Below the pieces are notes generated by a model. It made no database searches. It worked only from the letters and a program-made list of their open reading frames with translations, and was not told where the DNA came from. Both the position numbers and the translations under genes were made by a program. 64,000 nt of DNA from Blepharisma japonicum (taxonomy: Eukaryota > Ciliophora > Heterotrichea > Heterotrichida > Blepharismidae), in NCBI GenBank assembly GCA_949751835.1, contig CATKHK010000005.1, forward strand, positions 768,251 through 832,250. Direction: 5' to 3'. Positions 1 through 11,760 of this stretch are shown here, piece by piece. The first letter of the stretch is position 1. Each line of letters opens with the position of its first letter.

Positions 1-777
1 AAAAATCCACAAGAAGCCTTTTACGAGATTTTTCATATCATTGTAAATGCTGCACCTTCTCAAGAAGAAAATAAGAAAACCAAAAAAATTGTTTTGGTCT
101 TTCCTGAAAATCCAGGGCTGTGACTATTGACAATAGAAGAAGCGATAAAAGCGCTTTTAAACTGCCCTGGCATAAGAACATCGCTGACTGTATGTTTGAA
201 AAGCCAAGAATTAGAAACACTAAAAAATCACTTGAGTGAATCTAATTTTTATCCGGAATTAAATGTGAATAATGCAAAAAAGCTTAAAAGATATATTTTT
301 TCAAGGTTTATCTGTAATTCCTGCTATGAGTTCGCTTATAAACCTTATGTTTCAAGATGCTGCTTCTCAATTTATTGCAATTCATGTGTCAAAAATTTAT
401 ACTGCAATGTCTGTAACATCCGATGTGAATTTGAAATTAATTTAGCAATAAAAAAATTAGTTAATGAATCGCCTTATTATTGCAACTGCGGAGAAAAGAT
501 AAAAGTAAAAGACATAGAAAATCATATGGAAAGTTGTGTGGCAAGTTTATTTCGCTGCAAATTTACAGGATGTTCCTTTGAAGGCTCCCAAATAGAACTC
601 ATGGATCACGCTTTCCAATTTCATGCAGAAACAATATTAGAAAATATGAATGAATATGCAAAAATTAATATAAGCCAAAAACAGCGTCTTATCCAATGCA
701 GAATATGTGGAGATTTCAGTGAATCTCGATGCAAAAATTGTTTAAAAAGCATTCCAATTACTAAAAATTTACAATAA
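1..777 (+). CDS. RING/TRAF-like zinc-finger protein, 5' end cut off
   Basis: The reading frame is open from base 1 and ends at TAA 775-777, giving the last 258 residues; the start lies outside the window. An in-frame TGA at 121-123 is read as Trp. From about residue 105 there is a RING-like set of cysteine pairs (CNSC, then CC, CNSC, CNVC), followed near residue 161 by CNCGEK...H...C and C...C...H...H clusters that resemble TRAF-type zinc fingers, and a last CRIC...CKNC pair. That order (RING, then TRAF fingers) is typical of TRAF/SIAH-like E3 ubiquitin ligases, so a role in ubiquitylation is an inference. The RING spacing is irregular and a ligase activity is not certain. It converges on the STAND gene with 23 nt between stops. 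Confidence 0.7.
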
Positions 778-800
778 TGCTTAAGAAATATTGGTTTTAT

Positions 801-3800
801 TTAGAATTTATTGAAATCTGCAATGATTTTTCCAATCTCGCTTGTTTTTTCATGGCTTTCTCCCAGTGTAGATTTAAATATAGAAAAAGCTTTTTCTAAA
901 TAAATTAAGGCAATTTGTTTATTTTTGATATTTGCAAGGCCCATATAATGATAGCAAACCCCAGCCATTTCACTATTTTTCCCTGATTTTCCTTTAATTA
1001 TTTTTAATGACTCTTTTAGGTGTTTCATAGCGTCGTTATCAGACCCAAGTTTTAAGTTGCAGTACCCAAAATCACTCAAAAACTGGGCTTTGACCAGTTC
1101 ATCTTTTTCGTTTTCACAATAGTGGATTTCCTCAGCACTCTCATATTCTAATATAGCTTCATTCCACATGGAAGCTCCCAAATAAAAACCAGCTAGTTTA
1201 TTATAAGCTTTTCCCACCTCTAGACTTTTGTCGCCAAATTTTATTTTTCTTATTTCTAGGACTTGCCCCATGCATTTTTTGAACCCGTCAGATTTACCAA
1301 TTTTTGAGTAATTTTCAGAAGCTTTGACTAAAAATTCAGTCTCATCTTCGTCAAAGCCTTCTTTAGTAATTTCAAAACAGTCTAAGTAGCATTGTATAGC
1401 TTCTTTATATTTTTGCAAGTTTTCTGCAAATTCAGCTGTTTTTATTAATAATTCTAATGCTTCCTCGTTATTATGTTCTAAGTTGTTTTTCACTGCTTCT
1501 ACCTGTTTAAGGCGAAATTCTAAAGCCTTTTGTGTGTTGTTTAGCTCACGGCAGATTCTGAATGCAGCATAAGCCCATTGGGCAACATCTGATGTCAGAT
1601 GTTTTGGCCTATCTAATAAATAATTCAAAGCTCTTTCATATAATTCAAGAGCATCTTCTGGCTGGTTTTGGTTTTGCGCAAGCTTTGCTAAAGATGCATA
1701 AGATTTGCAGCATTCATAATGAGAAGTAGGAACAATTTTTTGTCTTATTTCTAATGCTTTTTCTAAGTATTCAGTAGCTTCTGGGATCTGGCTATCAGCT
1801 AGATGTAATAACCCTATTCTTTCGCAAGTATGGGCACAAAACAAATGGTCTTCTCCAACAGTTGTTTTAATGATCCTTTCTGCGTCTAGTGCATATTTCA
1901 TAGCTTTTGGCTTATTTGTGCAGCATTTTGACAAGAAATATAAAATTTTCGCTATTTTTAGGTCATCTAAGCCATATCTTTGGACCCTGATTTCTAATGC
2001 ACATTTTAAGTGATTTAGCGCTTCTTCACTTCTTTTGCAAGCAATATAAAAATTTGCAATTAAAATATGATAATCACTCAAAATATCATGGTGTGTCCCT
2101 ACAATTTTACAAATTGGCTCCAAAAGGTTTTCTGAGTAATCCACAAGCCCGGACACCTCTTCTGACATTGGAGGAGGTTGGGAAATTAAGGTAGAAATAT
2201 ATGATAAATAATGGCAGCATTTTTTGTATAGCTCTAAAAATGAAAATCCCAAGGCAATTTTTATAAGTATAATTAAAGTAACAATCACATTTTCAGGGGC
2301 AGAAACTTGGTCTTCTATGATAGGCTCATATGGTCTTAAAATTTCATGAAAATCTTGATTGAGGACTCCGATTTCTATAATTGACTGTGAAATAGAAAAA
2401 ATAGCGTCTGGAGAAGTCAACCCAAGGATTTCTTTGGATTTTAATATTTTTTCAAGCTCATTAAATCTCCCTAACTCACTAAGCGTGCTACATATCCCTA
2501 CCTTTGAGTACAACAATAATTCTTTATTTTTACATTCCTGAATAATTTTTGTAAATAAATCTGAAGCTTCACGAGTCTTATGCAGCTTTAAATTGCAATA
2601 GGCTTCCCCATAATAAGCCTGATATCTATCCGGATGATTAAATTTTGTCAAAATTTCAATTGAATGATTAAAACTCTGTGCAGCCTCAGGGAAATTCAGC
2701 TCCACCTTCATTTCATATCTTCCTTTTTCATAAAAAACAATCCCAGCTTCTAATGAGCTTTCTCCTATAATATATTTTGATAGTTTTTTTATATGTAAAG
2801 ACGCTTTTCCTGTTATACAAAATGTCGATAAAATATCTAAATCCCCAATTTCTTGTGTAAAAATCTGTTGTAAAGCCAAAGTAAATTGCTGACTTTGATG
2901 AGTCTGTGAGATAATTATTTTTGCTATAAATGGATGAATCTTTATTCTGTGTTTTTCGTCTTTTATTAAAATTCCTAGCTTATTGAGGGTATAAGTAAAA
3001 ACTTCGTATTTAGAAGCATCAGATATTTTGGTTATATGGAAAAATACTTTTAAAGCAATATCTTGGGAAATCCCTGATACATCAATAAATGTGAGGCAAG
3101 ATAGGAAATTTAGGAAATATGGGTGGTCTTTGGAAAGGCGATTTGCGGTACATTTTCAAACTGTGGCAGCTGATAATTCAAGTTGAGAAAATCCTTGGAA
3201 TTCAATTTTTTTTAGAGATTGCTTGCACTCAGAATGCAAATCTTTGTACTCTTCTAAGGAGATTTTATAGTAATTGATATATCTTCCTATTAGTTCTAAG
3301 GAAATAGGCATGCCTTCAGATATACTTAAAATTGACTCATTAAATAATTCTGTATATTTCCTTAAAATTAAAACATATTTTTCAGCTGGAATCGGCCTAA
3401 TCTCCATTATATTTTCCCATTCAGGATGCGAAGATGTGACTATAATGTGTCCTTTATTTGGTAAAAAATTCCTAATAGACTCTAAGTTTTCAGCATCATC
3501 AAATATTAATAATGAAGGTTTGCTTTGGATTTCTAAGTATTCTTTTATTGAATAAATATTGTCTTCAAAAGTGTCTCTAATAGGCAGCTCAATTTTTCTA
3601 AATAATTTCAAAAATACAAAAGAAATATTGTTTATTGATTGTGAAGGAATAAATAAAATAGCAGAATAAAGGTCATTGTAAACTTCTGAATATTTAACTG
3701 CTAAAGCGGTTTTTCCTACCCCTGAGTCTCCAACTAAAGCAACTATTTTGTTTTGGGCTTCTCCAAAGCTATTTCTAATTTGTTGCAGTTCTGAATTCCT

Positions 3801-5255
3801 TCCTATACAGGAGTATTGAATATGAGGATGAATAATTGGCTTTTCTTGGTCTTCTTCTTCATCCTCATCTTCTTCGCTAATTCTTTTATGATACGTTTTC
3901 AAGCATTCTCTATAAAAATCTGAAAACTCAAACATTTTTTTTACATTAGGATGATTTTCTTGTAAAGCCCTTTGGCTGAGAATTAAATCAATTTCTTCAT
4001 CAAATTTGTGGGTTTGTTCTTTAATTTTAATTAAAGTTTCTATTGCTTTGGCTCGGATTCTCCAATCATCAATTACATCTGAGTCTCTGAAATTGCTGAG
4101 TTTATTTAATTGTTCTAGAAGATCAGGGTTTAGAGTATGCAAAATTAAAATTTCAACTGTATCTAATATAGCAACGATTTGTTCCCAAGTAGATTTCATA
4201 CTTTTTGTGATAAATTTAATTAAAAGCTCAATTGAAGCATTTGTGGTCGCTTTTGGTTGCTCCATATAGGCTAAAACTATTAAATCGCTCAATAAGCTGC
4301 GTCCTTTTTTCACAGAGTCTTCAATATAAAGCTTTGCAGTGCCTATGCTAACATTGGGAGTTTCATTTAGCAATTCATTGACCATAAGCTGGATATACAC
4401 AGATAAATGTGGCAATAGTGGGACTCCACTGCTAATTTGGGTGACAATTTGGTCAATTGAATTTATGTATACTGCAAAAGTGGTTTCTGGATAAGTGCTT
4501 TCACAGATTCTTAGGAGATCTTTTATTTTAGTCACATAGTCTTGCAGAGGCATTTGATGCTCTTCTTTAAAAGAAGGAATTAATTTAGAAACAACCATAT
4601 AAGCCCCTAAATATCGCCTTGCTTGCCGTGCCAGCCTCTCTCTGAAAATTTCCCATTTTTTTCATTTATAAATGACTTTTTTAGTCAACAGCTCTAAAAA
4701 TCTTGCCCCAATTTCATAGAGTTTTACAGTCCCTGGGAGTCCAATGCTTTCGATTTTTTCAATAATTTCTCCTTCAATAGACCCTTCTTTAAAAGAATTA
4801 AAAACCTCATCAATATAGCTAAGAATTTTTTCTTCTTGTCTTTCGTCATGCTTAAACGAGATTGCCGGCGACCCAGGATCTTCTTCAACTTTTACATCTT
4901 CTTTTATGTCTTCAGTACTCGGAGTGTTGTCAAAGGGCTTAATAATTGAACTACTAGGTCTACGATCTGTTGGTGGGACTATTGAAGCTGATGCCTTTCG
5001 AGGCTTTTGACCATTGCTTGTGGCACAGTTTCCTCCTCCACTTAAGCCACTTTTACCAATGACGATTACATTTTTGGCTTTATAAAATGTTGTATTTCAT
5101 TTATTAGGTGTTTTTGTTTGTGGAGCGTCAATAAAGATTTTTGCGTTTGGAGATATGAGGACTCCTTCTTTAGTAAAAACTTTGGAAGTGTGTTCGGATT
5201 TTTCTTTATTGAATTCTATAAGGTAGCCTTCTCGCGTTTCAATATAATCTCCCAT
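801..5255 (-). CDS. NB-ARC-like STAND NTPase with C-terminal TPR repeats
   Basis: One uninterrupted frame of 1484 residues once three in-frame TGA codons (5097-5099, 4662-4664, 3156-3158) are read as Trp; stop TAA at 801-803. The N-terminal ~490 residues are of unknown type. A nucleotide-binding module follows: P-loop GDSGVGKT (about residues 509-516), Walker B/kinase-2 LLIFDDAE (582-589), an IIVTSS RNBS-B-like strand (604-609) and a GLPL-like GMPISLELIG (648-657). This is the NB-ARC motif order of NLR/Apaf-1-type switches. From about residue 790 to the end are many TPRs of the kinesin-light-chain type (for example AIQCYLDCFEI and EATEYLEKALEIRQKI). ATP-dependent oligomerisation triggered by the TPR sensor is the family model, not shown here. 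A short acidic EEDEDEEED tract precedes the NTPase. Confidence 0.85.
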
Positions 5256-5328
5256 TTTACTAAAGAAAATTAGAAATCTTATATTGTGGAAAATTAATTC
5301 AACGATTATTACAAAGTATTATTTGAAT

Positions 5329-5628
5329 TTAGTTGCGATTTGTATTGGATAGTGAACGAAAATAAGCCCTACGGACATCTATCAGCTGCTGAGTCTTCTC
5401 ATCAGCTTTTGGAGGTCCTGTTAAATTTCGACTTAGTCGCTGAGATTTTGGGCCATGCTTCATAATAAATTTTGGCTTGAATGTAGGTGTCATCAGCTCT
5501 TCTCTTTTTTCTATAACTCCGATTAGCTGTGATAAATTTAGGCTTCCTATTTTAATGTTTTCTTTTGATGGTGCCATTCGGACATGAACTCTTGGAACTT
5601 GACTTGATTTGCTTTTCAAAATTTCCAT
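5329..5628 (-). CDS. Small basic protein of unknown function (99 aa)
   Basis: ATG at 5626-5628 (minus strand), TAA at 5329-5331, no introns needed. The frame upstream of the ATG closes at once, which supports the start. The product is basic and polar, with no TM segment or recognised domain. It lies 73 nt downstream of the STAND gene start region and is read in the same direction. I do not recognise the family; the codon pattern and isolated position make it a plausible small gene rather than a shadow. Confidence 0.5.
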   Translation of the reverse strand: MEILKSKSSQVPRVHVRMAPSKENIKIGSLNLSQLIGVIEKREELMTPTFKPKFIMKHGPKSQRLSRNLTGPPKADEKTQQLIDVRRAYFRSLSNTNRN

Positions 5629-5964
5629 TTTAAATATTTATTTGAATAATAATCGAAAGATTAGGACCATCTTAGTAAATACTCATTTATAATGATGGCT
5701 AGTTTGATTTTTAATGATTTCAGATAAAAATCAATCTATTAAGCGAGATGCTCAAGTGGAAATGTGTTTATTTTCAATATAGATAACTTGTTTCAAATTA
5801 ACCTTTTCTTCGTATTTAAATGTTCATAAAAAGAATATTTTTAATTTTTAATAATTAATGTATTAACCTAATTTTATCTTGATTGCAAATTTCTTCATCA
5901 TTCCATTATAAATAATATAAATCTGCAAATTAACTCAATTTACTGCACAATCTTTCATATTTAC
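5629..5964. other. Intergenic, AT-rich
   Basis: 336 nt between two minus-strand genes. Rich in A/T runs, presumably the promoter of the 99-aa gene and the 3' end of the kelch gene. No coding signal, RNA gene or repeat seen. Confidence 0.6.
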
Positions 5965-7197
5965 TTAATTATCTATTTTAACTGGTGTCTTTAGCTCCTC
6001 CTCTATCAAAAAATACGCATACAAGTCACTAAACGGCATCTGATGTCTATCGCCACCAAATATATACATAACATCCTCATGGACAACCGCCGAATGTCCA
6101 TCCCTCTGATGGGGTGCTCTCCCTTGCACCCTCCCTTCCAGCGAAATATTGATCGTCCTTACATCAAATTCTGTGTTTGCCCTTGGCTTTGGGGTCAAAG
6201 GGCTAAAAGATTCTTTTTTATTCAAATTTGAATTCACAGTATGCCTCCTTGACATAAGATGGCTCTTATGAGCTTGTTTATACTCTTCAAGCTGAGCTGC
6301 TGAAACAGGATCTTTTACCTGGTGGTCATTTTGGAACAAAGTCCAGTCATTCGTCAAAAATCCATAAGAATACATCTCATTGGTCTCTTGGGTCTCGTCT
6401 TTCATTCCTCCAAATATTACCATGATATCTTTATATACAATTGCAGAGTGCCCAGACCTGCCTGCTGGGATTCTTTGCTTTGGGATGATGATTTCTCATA
6501 TAAAAGTGTCAAGTTTTAGCCTTCAAAAATCGTGGAGTTTTTCGCCTTCATTGCTGGAGCCTCCATAAATGTATAGATCGTTATGGTAAAGGACGGCTGT
6601 ATGGTTCGATCGAGGTTCTGGGCCGGCATTTGTGTCTTCTAATTTTCATTTAAAATTAGACAGGTCTAAAGTATATACTTTATTTGTACGGGTTTCTTCG
6701 ACAAAACCGCCGAAAACGATCATAGAAGAGCTTATTCCGTTTTCATATAGTGTAGCTGTATGGGAATCATGGGGTGGAGGAAAGTCAGGACGATTTGAAG
6801 TTATTTTTTCTACTCGCTGATTTATTATATCAATTACCCAAGTATCATTAAAAGCCTTTTCTCCATTGGTTCCTCCGAAAATATACATGAAATCTCCTTT
6901 CACAATCGCACTATGCCGACACAAAGGGGCCAATCCAGGAATTTCGAATTCTTCCCAAATTTCAATGTTTTTATTATCAAGATCAAAAGCCCACAAGCCA
7001 CTTTGCAGACCATCTTGGATGTTTTGGCCACCATAAATCAGCATTCTGTCCCTCCAAACACAAGCTGAATGATAACTCCGCCGACTTGGGTGGATTCCAA
7101 GTGACCTGATTTCTTCTCACAAATGTTCAGTATTTTTTTGAAGCTTGGTATTGATTTTTAAGAATGAAAACTGGTCTCTATGACGTTTTGGCTCCAT
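5965..7197 (-). CDS. Kelch-repeat protein (six-bladed propeller)
   Basis: 410 residues, ATG at 7195-7197, TAA at 5965-5967. In-frame TGA codons fall exactly at kelch Trp positions. Six kelch units are visible, each with an (H/G)S-x-hydrophobic strand and a GG pair: MLIYGGQN, MYIFGGTN, MIVFGGFVEE, LYIYGGSS, MVIFGGMKDE, MYIFGGDRH. Six units would close one beta-propeller, so this is probably a complete propeller with a short N-terminal extension (MEPKRHRDQF) and an insertion before the last blade. Kelch propellers are protein-interaction modules (actin binding, Cul3 adaptors, acyl-CoA-binding relatives); nothing here picks a partner. Confidence 0.88.
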
Positions 7198-7606
7198 GAT
7201 AATAATTAGTTTAAAGAAAATTATAAAAAATTAAACAAAATTGGAAGAATTTCTAGTGGAAAATATGGAGTCAGTGAAAGAAATGAAGAAACTAGGAAAT
7301 AAACCAAGAAAATGTCAAGAGAGTTTTATAAGAGTTTAAAAAATGACTAGGAAAAAATTATTAAAAAATTAATTTAGTAATATCCAATATTTAAATAAAC
7401 AAATAGCTTTAGCAATTCTTCAGTTTCCAAGGATTAATACTAAATTCAGAAAAAAACTATATTTTTGCCAAATTAATTTAATAGTAAAATAAAAAATTGT
7501 ATCAATTTTCTATTTTAAGCAAAAAGCAAATAAATTATAAATTTATTATTAAAATGCTAATGCGGTTAAATTCAAAGATTTTAATAAAATTTATAAAATG
7601 TTTAAT
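7198..7606. other. Intergenic, AT-rich
   Basis: 409 nt upstream of the kelch gene (minus strand) and downstream of the next minus-strand gene. Very AT-rich. A 76-codon plus-strand ORF overlaps its right part but has no protein-like composition. Nothing else seen. Confidence 0.6.
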
Positions 7607-8050
7607 TTACAATTGTCTAAGAGGAGTCCTTTTTCTTGTTTTAACAGGCGAGAAAAACCCTTCTGGAACTTCTATGTTATCCAGAACATGGTCTAGTTGT
7701 CCTTCCAACCTATTCATGTGTTCATAAAAAGTATTCCTTATTTCTGGCACTGTAAAAATGGGCTTAGGAAGTGGAGGAGTCTTTGACACGTCTTTTAAAA
7801 TCACAGGCGGGTTATTTTCTTTATTTTGATTTTGTTTTATCATTAATTTTCATACCAAGCTTGGAGGTCTTCTATCACTTGCTGACGAACTTCTAGGTCG
7901 TCTTGATGATGCAAAATGCTGGCTGAAATATTCAGGGATAAGCTTGGCTTCGATTTTTTTTTTGTTTGGGACCATTACAGGTTTGTTAAGATTTGCCGAA
8001 GGTGGTCTAGGTTTTAAACAGTTGGGTGTGATGGTAGGTTTGATAGACAT
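7607..8050 (-). CDS. Small Pro/Lys/Ser-rich protein of unknown function (147 aa)
   Basis: ATG at 8048-8050 and TAA at 7607-7609; the two halves join through an in-frame TGA at 7850-7852 read as Trp. The N-terminal half is basic, proline- and serine-rich (SSRRPRSSSASDRRPPS) and probably disordered. The C-terminal half has a predicted helical piece (IRNTFYEHMNRLEGQLDHVL) and ends in a basic KTRKRTPLRQL tail. No known domain recognised. The composition resembles cytoskeleton-associated linkers, which is only a guess. Confidence 0.6.
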
Positions 8051-8243
8051 TTTTGATTTTAAATTATGATTTCATAAAATAAACTGTTATCGATCAATTA
8101 AACTCACATAATGGTTTTGTTTAAATTTATAGGCATTTGCTATCAGCCTTAAATAAATTAGCAAAATTTATCCCTGAAATTATTTCTCCATTTCCCAAGT
8201 TATAAAAAATATAATTTATCAGAAAAACTATTATCATAAGAAA

Positions 8244-10946
8244 TTAAAAAGCATTATCCCAAGCTTCTGATTCTTGGACAATCACTTTTTTAGCAGGCAC
8301 TATATTTTCATCTTCTCCTAAAGAGTTCAGCACACTTTCCAAGCTCTTCGGATTTTTCAAAGCTTTTTCAATTTCCTTATCTAGATCAGGCAAATGAGGA
8401 ACATAAGGAGTTGGCAATAACTTATTTAATAATCTTTCCCAGTCAACTCTACAAAATCATGCATTTCTTTTTAAATTTTCAATGCTCCCTCCTAGCCTCA
8501 TCGCTGGATTTTTGCTTAAAAGCTGCTCAATCACTGCCCTGACCTCACTTTTATTATTTAAATACCCAGTAAACTGTATTTTTCTTGCCAAAATTTTTTC
8601 ATAAATTGCATAAGGCTCGTCTTCATCATTTCCAAAAGGTAAACAGCCACAAATAAATTCAAATAGCATTATTCCTAAGCTTCAATAATCTACTGCTATC
8701 CCATAGCCTTTTCCTATAATAACTTCAGGTGCCATATAATGAGGAGTCCCTAGGATTGTATAAGTCCTTCCTGAGACAATTTTTGCTGTGCCAAAATCAA
8801 TTAGCTTAGGGTACCCTTCGTCGTCAATCATAACATTTTCAGGCTTTAAGTCACGATAAATGATATCTCGTTCGTGAAGATGCTCTAAAATACAGAGAAG
8901 GCAGGACGTGTAGAATAAGGAATCTTCTTCGTTTACAAGGCCAAGTTCTCGGATAACATCAAATAGGTCTAGACCTCTTACGTATTCAAACAAAAAATAC
9001 AATCTTTTGTTATCTTTAAAAGTCCTTACTAATTTTAATATAAAATTATGGTCGATTTCCATAAGAATATTTCTTTCAAGCATCATCATAGACTGTAGTT
9101 GATATTCTTCGATTTTTTTTCGTGAAACTGCTTTAAGTGCATATAAAGATTCCTTAGCCCTATGGGCGGTCAATATAACATTGCCAAACATACCTCTTCC
9201 AAGAACTTTAACTGGAACAAGCTCATCCATCTCAATTTTATCATCTTGCAAACATATTCGTTTTAATAGCCTATTCCTTAAAGCCTCATCAATTATATTC
9301 AAAAAATCGGACTTTCTTAATATCCAGCAAGAAGACTGTCCTATAGATATCACAGTTGCTGACCTATTCTTATCAAAAAGTAGAGACCTTTCACCGAAGT
9401 AATCCAATTTTTTAATAGCCCTTATCATCTGTCCGTCTTGGTAAACTTCAACTTTTCCTGATCTTACTATAAAAAAAGAATCACCTGGGCTGTTTTGTTT
9501 GACAATTTCAAAGCCATCACTGTATTCCTGTACAAGTAAAGCGCGGCTTAGGGCTTGCAATTGATCGTTACTTAATCCTCTTAGAAGCTGAATTTTTTTC
9601 ATGACTTGTAAGGCTTCATTATTTGCAGTAGCATGCTCATATCTTCCTCCAATACAAGCTTGGAATTTTTCTTTTGTAATAAATGCACAGTCAGTGAGTG
9701 CGTCAGCTAAAATATCATGGTCATAGGTTTCTGTTGACTCATTTGTAATTTCTTCATCTCCTAGACAATTAAATTTCTCAATAATTGTATCAGAATATTT
9801 TAATTTTCCTTTTAATATAATAATAAGCTGTGTGCCTTTAGCCGTGCCTCTATGAATTACTTGTGTGCCTGCTTGATAAGTATTAATTTCCATTGCAGCA
9901 ATCAGTGAATTTGCTTGCTCAATAGTCAATTGGCTTAAAGTTTTGCTTTTTTCAATCGCAATTTTCTGGGAATTTTTATAAATAATTTGATGCAGATGAT
10001 TTCCAAGAACTTTTATTAATTTTTCTCTACCAATTGCAATACAAGTCACATTTTCGTCAGCTGTAATAGTAGCTGTTCTTGCACTTCCATATAATAATGC
10101 CTGCTCTCCAAAATATTCTCCTCTTTCCATACGTCTTATCTCTACCCCTTTTTGTGTGCAAATTACAGAACCTTCTTTTATTATATACAATAAATCCCCA
10201 GGATCACCTTCATTTACAATATTTTCTCCACTCGCAAATTTGAAGCTTGACAACGCAAAAACTAAGGCTTCTTTTTGTTTAGCAGTTAAGATATGAAATA
10301 ATGGCACAGTATTAACAAAATTTTTGTTTTCTTCATAATAAGTTGCATTTATTTTTTCAAGGGCTTTTCGAAAAGTATGCCGAGTCAAGCCCCATAAGCC
10401 AACTTTTGTGGTTGTCTTTACAGTTGCGCTTCGAGGCGAATCATGGAGAAGAGCAAGCTCTCCAAAACTATCACCTGCGTGAAGTATTTTTACTTGATTT
10501 CCATTAATAATTACTTCTAAATCGCCGCTTTCAACTACGAAGAAGTTATTTCCAGGGTTGTTTTGTTCGAATATTATTTCCCCAGGGTTTAAATCATAAT
10601 ATTTCATATGGGAAACTATGGCTTGGTGAAGATCTTTTCTCAAGCCTTTAAATACGAAATGCTTTCCTAAGGCTTCCAATATTATTTCTAAGTCTCACTC
10701 TGTCTTTGGGCGATCAGAAATTTCTGCACTTGGTGCATCCTGATTCGTTTCAGCTTGCTCCCTATGAGCAATTCCTACTGGTTTCTTCTTAACAGTTCTT
10801 CTAGTATAAGAGTCCTTTAAATCTCCCCACTCAGATGTAGCTTCACTTTCATATCCAGACCTTGGCATGTCGCCTCTTTTAGAAATAAGTTTACTTTTAG
10901 TATGATTTAGGGGAGCGCTTTGATGAGAACTGAGGCAGCCTCCCAT
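8244..10946 (-). CDS. cGMP-dependent protein kinase with four cNMP-binding domains
   Basis: 900 residues, ATG at 10944-10946, TAA at 8244-8246; TGA at 10695, 8682 and 8457 are Trp. The start MGGCLSS suggests N-terminal lipidation. Four cyclic-nucleotide-binding domains follow (about residues 97-500). Phosphate-binding cassettes are intact in domain 1 (FGELALLHDSPRSA, 161-174), 2 (FGEQALLYGSARTA) and 4 (FGERSLLFDKNRSA). The third domain has lost the Arg and cassette (LGDEEITNESTETYD). The AGC kinase domain has GRGMFGNV (583-590), Lys605, YRDLKPEN (696-703), DFG (717-719) and APE (739-741), and a C-terminal AGC-type tail. Four domains with a degenerate third is the arrangement known from apicomplexan PKG, so this is very likely PKG. 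It phosphorylates Ser/Thr substrates when cGMP rises. Confidence 0.93.
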
Positions 10947-11041
10947 ATAAAATTGATAAATGGATTCTAATTTAAATCTGAGAATACGTCATATAAAGAG
11001 CGTATCCCCTAATAAATTTGTGCTTGCACTCTATTAGTAAA
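10947..11041. promoter_or_regulatory. Short divergent promoter region
   Basis: 95 nt separate the PKG start (minus) from the next plus-strand ORF. Both promoters must sit here. AT-rich; no specific element can be named. Confidence 0.4.
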
Positions 11042-11746
11042 ATGATAAGGATTCTAAGTATAATTAATATGAAGATAGTTTCGACAAAAAAAGGCCTGAA
11101 AATCAGAAGCGGAATTCTGAGAGAGCAATACATATGGAGTAAAGATCCTTTTGTGAGAAAAAAAGAAGAAGATCAGTTTCCTGTGCCGATTTCACATTCA
11201 GAGCACCAAAGTATATTTTTATCTAATCTTAATCTATCTCCTGATACATCAATTACAGGGAGAAGTGCATTTATGATTGATGAAGATCCTTATGAAGTAA
11301 ATAGACCGTTTGTTGGGAAGAGAATTCCAACACCATTTAGATCCCTTACTAAAGATATTGACATAAAAGTTACCCCAATGCACCCTAATAATGAAATAAT
11401 CCCTATTAAAACAAGAGCTGAAGATATTGTAATGCCATGCATACCTTGTAAGTCAAACAAAGAATTACAGTTAATTCGATTACATAATAAGCGTAAATTA
11501 GAACAGGAAAATATACATAAAAAATTAAGAGAGAAAGTGAATCAAGAAATTCCAACAAAAAAATTTTTGGAAGACGTAACAACATTATTGGAAAAATGCA
11601 AATCAGAAAATGCTATTTTTGAGGCAGTTGGAAATGATGATAGATTAAAAAATATTGCAAAATGGCACTTAAAAGAGTATAAAAAATGCTGGAATATGAA
11701 AAAGACATTTTTAAGCAGAAATGGTCATAGTATCATACAAAATTAA
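11042..11746 (+). CDS. Unknown basic protein (234 aa or shorter)
   Basis: ORF ending at TAA 11744-11746. The first ATG is 11042; a second at 11069 (MKIVSTKKGLK) has a better preceding AT-rich context and may be the real start. The protein is charged, with Pro-rich short motifs (GKRIPTPFRSL) in the middle and a helical Lys/Glu-rich C-terminal third (LIRLHNKRKLEQENIHKKLR). No TM segment, no recognised domain. It converges on the RING gene with 14 nt between stop codons. Confidence 0.6.
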   Translation: MIRILSIINMKIVSTKKGLKIRSGILREQYIWSKDPFVRKKEEDQFPVPISHSEHQSIFLSNLNLSPDTSITGRSAFMIDEDPYEVNRPFVGKRIPTPFRSLTKDIDIKVTPMHPNNEIIPIKTRAEDIVMPCIPCKSNKELQLIRLHNKRKLEQENIHKKLREKVNQEIPTKKFLEDVTTLLEKCKSENAIFEAVGNDDRLKNIAKWHLKEYKKCWNMKKTFLSRNGHSIIQN

Positions 11747-11760
11747 TTTAATTATTTTAA

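Noticed and set aside
7497-7727. 76-codon plus-strand ORF.
   Set aside because: Overlaps the minus-strand Pro-rich gene and begins in a low-complexity AT tract.
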